A stretch of 15,263 nt of DNA from an uncultured Oscillibacter sp. (GTDB lineage Bacteria > Bacillota > Clostridia > Oscillospirales > Oscillospiraceae): NCBI GenBank assembly GCA_946183175.1, contig CAMHBH010000046.1:1-15263 (forward strand), written 5' to 3'. The translations under genes were made by a program, and so were the position numbers. The notes under the pieces are model-generated. The model worked only from the letters and a program-made list of their open reading frames with translations, was not told the DNA's origin and searched no databases. Below are positions 14,311-15,263 of the stretch, piece after piece (position 1 is the stretch's first letter; each line of letters starts with the position of its first letter).

Positions 14311-15150
14311 GTGTCGAAGACGCTCACGCCGCGCGAAACCGCCGAACGAAGTCTGATTACGACCTACCGCAAGACGCTTTGGAAACCGTTCATAGCCGCC
14401 GTCAAGCGCTACGAATTGGTTTCACCGGGCGACCGTATCGCGGTATGCCTGTCGGGCGGGAAGGATTCCGCCGTACTCGCGAAGCTCATGCAGGAGTTAC
14501 AGCGGCATACCGACCGCCCGTTCCACCTGTCGTTTCTGGTCATGGACCCCGGATACCGCCCCGAAAACCGGAAACTTATCGAGGACAACGCCGCCCTACT
14601 CGGCATTCCGATTACCGTCTTTGACAACGACATCTTTCATGTCGCGTTCCGGGCGGAGAAAAACCCGTGTTACTTATGCGCGCGTATGCGGCGCGGGTTC
14701 CTGTACGAAAAGGCGCGCGACTTGGGCTGTAGCAAAATCGCGCTCGGGCACCACATGTCCGACGTAATCGAGACCACGCTCTTGGGCCTCTTCTACGGCG
14801 CGCAGTTACAGGCCATGCCGCCCAAATTACACAGTCAGCACTTTCCGGGCATGGAGCTTATCCGCCCCCTCTACTGCGTCCATGAGGACGCAATCATAGC
14901 GTGGAAGAACTACAACAACCTCCGCTTTCTACAGTGCGCGTGCCGCTTTACGGAGACCCGCGACGCCGCGCCGGACGGTATCGGGGAAAGCAAGCGGCAG
15001 GAAGTCAAGGCCCTGATTCGCGCGCTCAAACGCGACAATCCGAACATCGAGAAGAGTATCTTCCGGGCCATCCACGGCGTACAGCTCGACACCTTCCCCG
15101 GTTTCAAGCGCCACGGGCAGGCCTACTCGTTCCTCGACTTCTACGACTGA
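14311..15150 (+). CDS. TtcA-like PP-loop ATPase, probable tRNA thiolation enzyme
   Basis: This 279-residue protein is of the PP-loop adenylase family that includes TtcA, which makes 2-thiocytidine at tRNA position 32 using an iron-sulfur cluster. The ATP-binding PP-loop SGGKDS is at 48-53. CYLC (C120, C123) and the later CAC (C209, C211) give the cysteine set expected for a [4Fe-4S] site. GHHMSDVIETTLLGLFYG (146-163) is a family block. E. coli TtcA is a little longer (about 311). The start is GTG (14311); no good Shine-Dalgarno is visible, so it probably depends on translation of ruvX, whose stop is 4 nt upstream. This subfamily is common in Clostridia; its exact tRNA target is unproven, so I leave the symbol blank. 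Confidence 0.88.
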   Translation: MSKTLTPRETAERSLITTYRKTLWKPFIAAVKRYELVSPGDRIAVCLSGGKDSAVLAKLMQELQRHTDRPFHLSFLVMDPGYRPENRKLIEDNAALLGIPITVFDNDIFHVAFRAEKNPCYLCARMRRGFLYEKARDLGCSKIALGHHMSDVIETTLLGLFYGAQLQAMPPKLHSQHFPGMELIRPLYCVHEDAIIAWKNYNNLRFLQCACRFTETRDAAPDGIGESKRQEVKALIRALKRDNPNIEKSIFRAIHGVQLDTFPGFKRHGQAYSFLDFYD

Positions 15151-15156
15151 ACAGAA

Positions 15157-15199
15157 CACCGGGAAAGGAACGCCGCTTCCTCTCCCGGTGATTGTTTTC
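15157..15199 (+). terminator. Rho-independent terminator of the rightward operon
   Basis: It starts 6 nt past the stop codon of the TtcA-like gene. CACCGGGA (15157-15164) pairs with TCCCGGTG (15183-15190); one mismatch follows, then AGGAA pairs with TTCCT around the loop CGCCGC. ATTGTTTTC follows as a T-rich tail. The 13-bp stem and position make this a confident terminator. Confidence 0.85.
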
Positions 15200-15263
15200 A
15201 AATTGTTTCCAAATTGTTCATAAATTTTTTGTCAAAAGGGCTTGCATTTTGTCGCGGGCTGGT
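15191..15263 (+). promoter_or_regulatory. AT-rich tract with 11-bp-phased repeats and a -35-like box at the window edge
   Basis: ATTGTT occurs at 15191, 15202 and 15213, spaced exactly 11 bp; the last two lie in CAAATTGTT repeats. TAAATTTTTT follows, then TTGCAT (15242-15247), a possible -35 hexamer. The matching -10 would begin at about 15264-15265, just outside the window. This resembles the upstream region of a strong promoter such as one for stable RNA, but no gene is visible. The first copy also serves as the terminator tail. Confidence 0.35.

Noticed and set aside
13290..14327. 345-residue minus-strand open frame
   Set aside because: It is antisense to the phosphoribosyltransferase and ruvX genes, which have clear motifs.
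1..15263. Mobile element, phage or defence island
   Set aside because: No transposase, integrase, terminal inverted repeats or defence-type domains were seen; all genes are core housekeeping families with uniform composition.

Overview
This window looks like core chromosome from a GC-rich member of the Clostridia. My best guess is an Oscillospirales-type gut bacterium. The reasons are the gene order smc-ftsY ... yhbY-nadD-yqeK-LCP-rsfS ... leuS, near-consensus sigma-A promoters, strong AGGAGG-type ribosome binding sites, and the style of the S21, SMC and TtcA-like proteins. Taxonomy is inference; no rRNA gene is present. I see no transposase, integrase, phage gene, CRISPR array or tRNA gene.

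Layout. (1) At the left edge, reading left, are the first 13 codons of rpsU (ribosomal protein bS21). They follow a leader of about 137 nt that carries repeated AUUGACAG motifs and small hairpins, behind a perfect TTGACA-17-TATAAT promoter. (2) A likely terminator (371-422) separates this unit from a ten-gene, tightly packed leftward operon at 431-13123. Its order of transcription is smc, ftsY, rph (RNase PH), rdgB, yhbY, nadD-yqeK (one fused gene), an LCP-family cell-wall ligase gene, rsfS, a Cof-type HAD phosphatase gene and leuS. Gaps are at most 23 nt and several genes overlap. (3) A 196-nt divergent intergenic region (13124-13319) holds a promoter for each direction. (4) A rightward three-gene operon follows: a PRPP-dependent phosphoribosyltransferase, ruvX (yqgF) and a TtcA-like tRNA-thiolation ATPase. 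It ends at a strong hairpin terminator. (5) The right edge is AT-rich, with three ATTGTT copies exactly 11 bp apart and a -35-like hexamer; the promoter it may belong to continues beyond the window.

The long operon joins chromosome organisation (SMC), membrane targeting of ribosomes (FtsY), RNA 3'-end trimming (RNase PH), nucleotide-pool cleaning (RdgB), ribosome maturation and silencing (YhbY, RsfS), NAD synthesis and Ap4A removal (NadD-YqeK), wall polymer attachment (LCP) and leucyl-tRNA charging (LeuS). It reads as a growth and housekeeping transcription unit.

I did not find a clearly new biological system. The most unusual signals are: near-total absence of GATC (one copy found in 15.3 kb) with codon choices that avoid it; no CTGCAG, with Leu-Gln pairs spelled around it; an 11-residue tandem-repeat basic tail on YhbY next to a charged, polybasic tail on RdgB; and the repeat-bearing rpsU leader.
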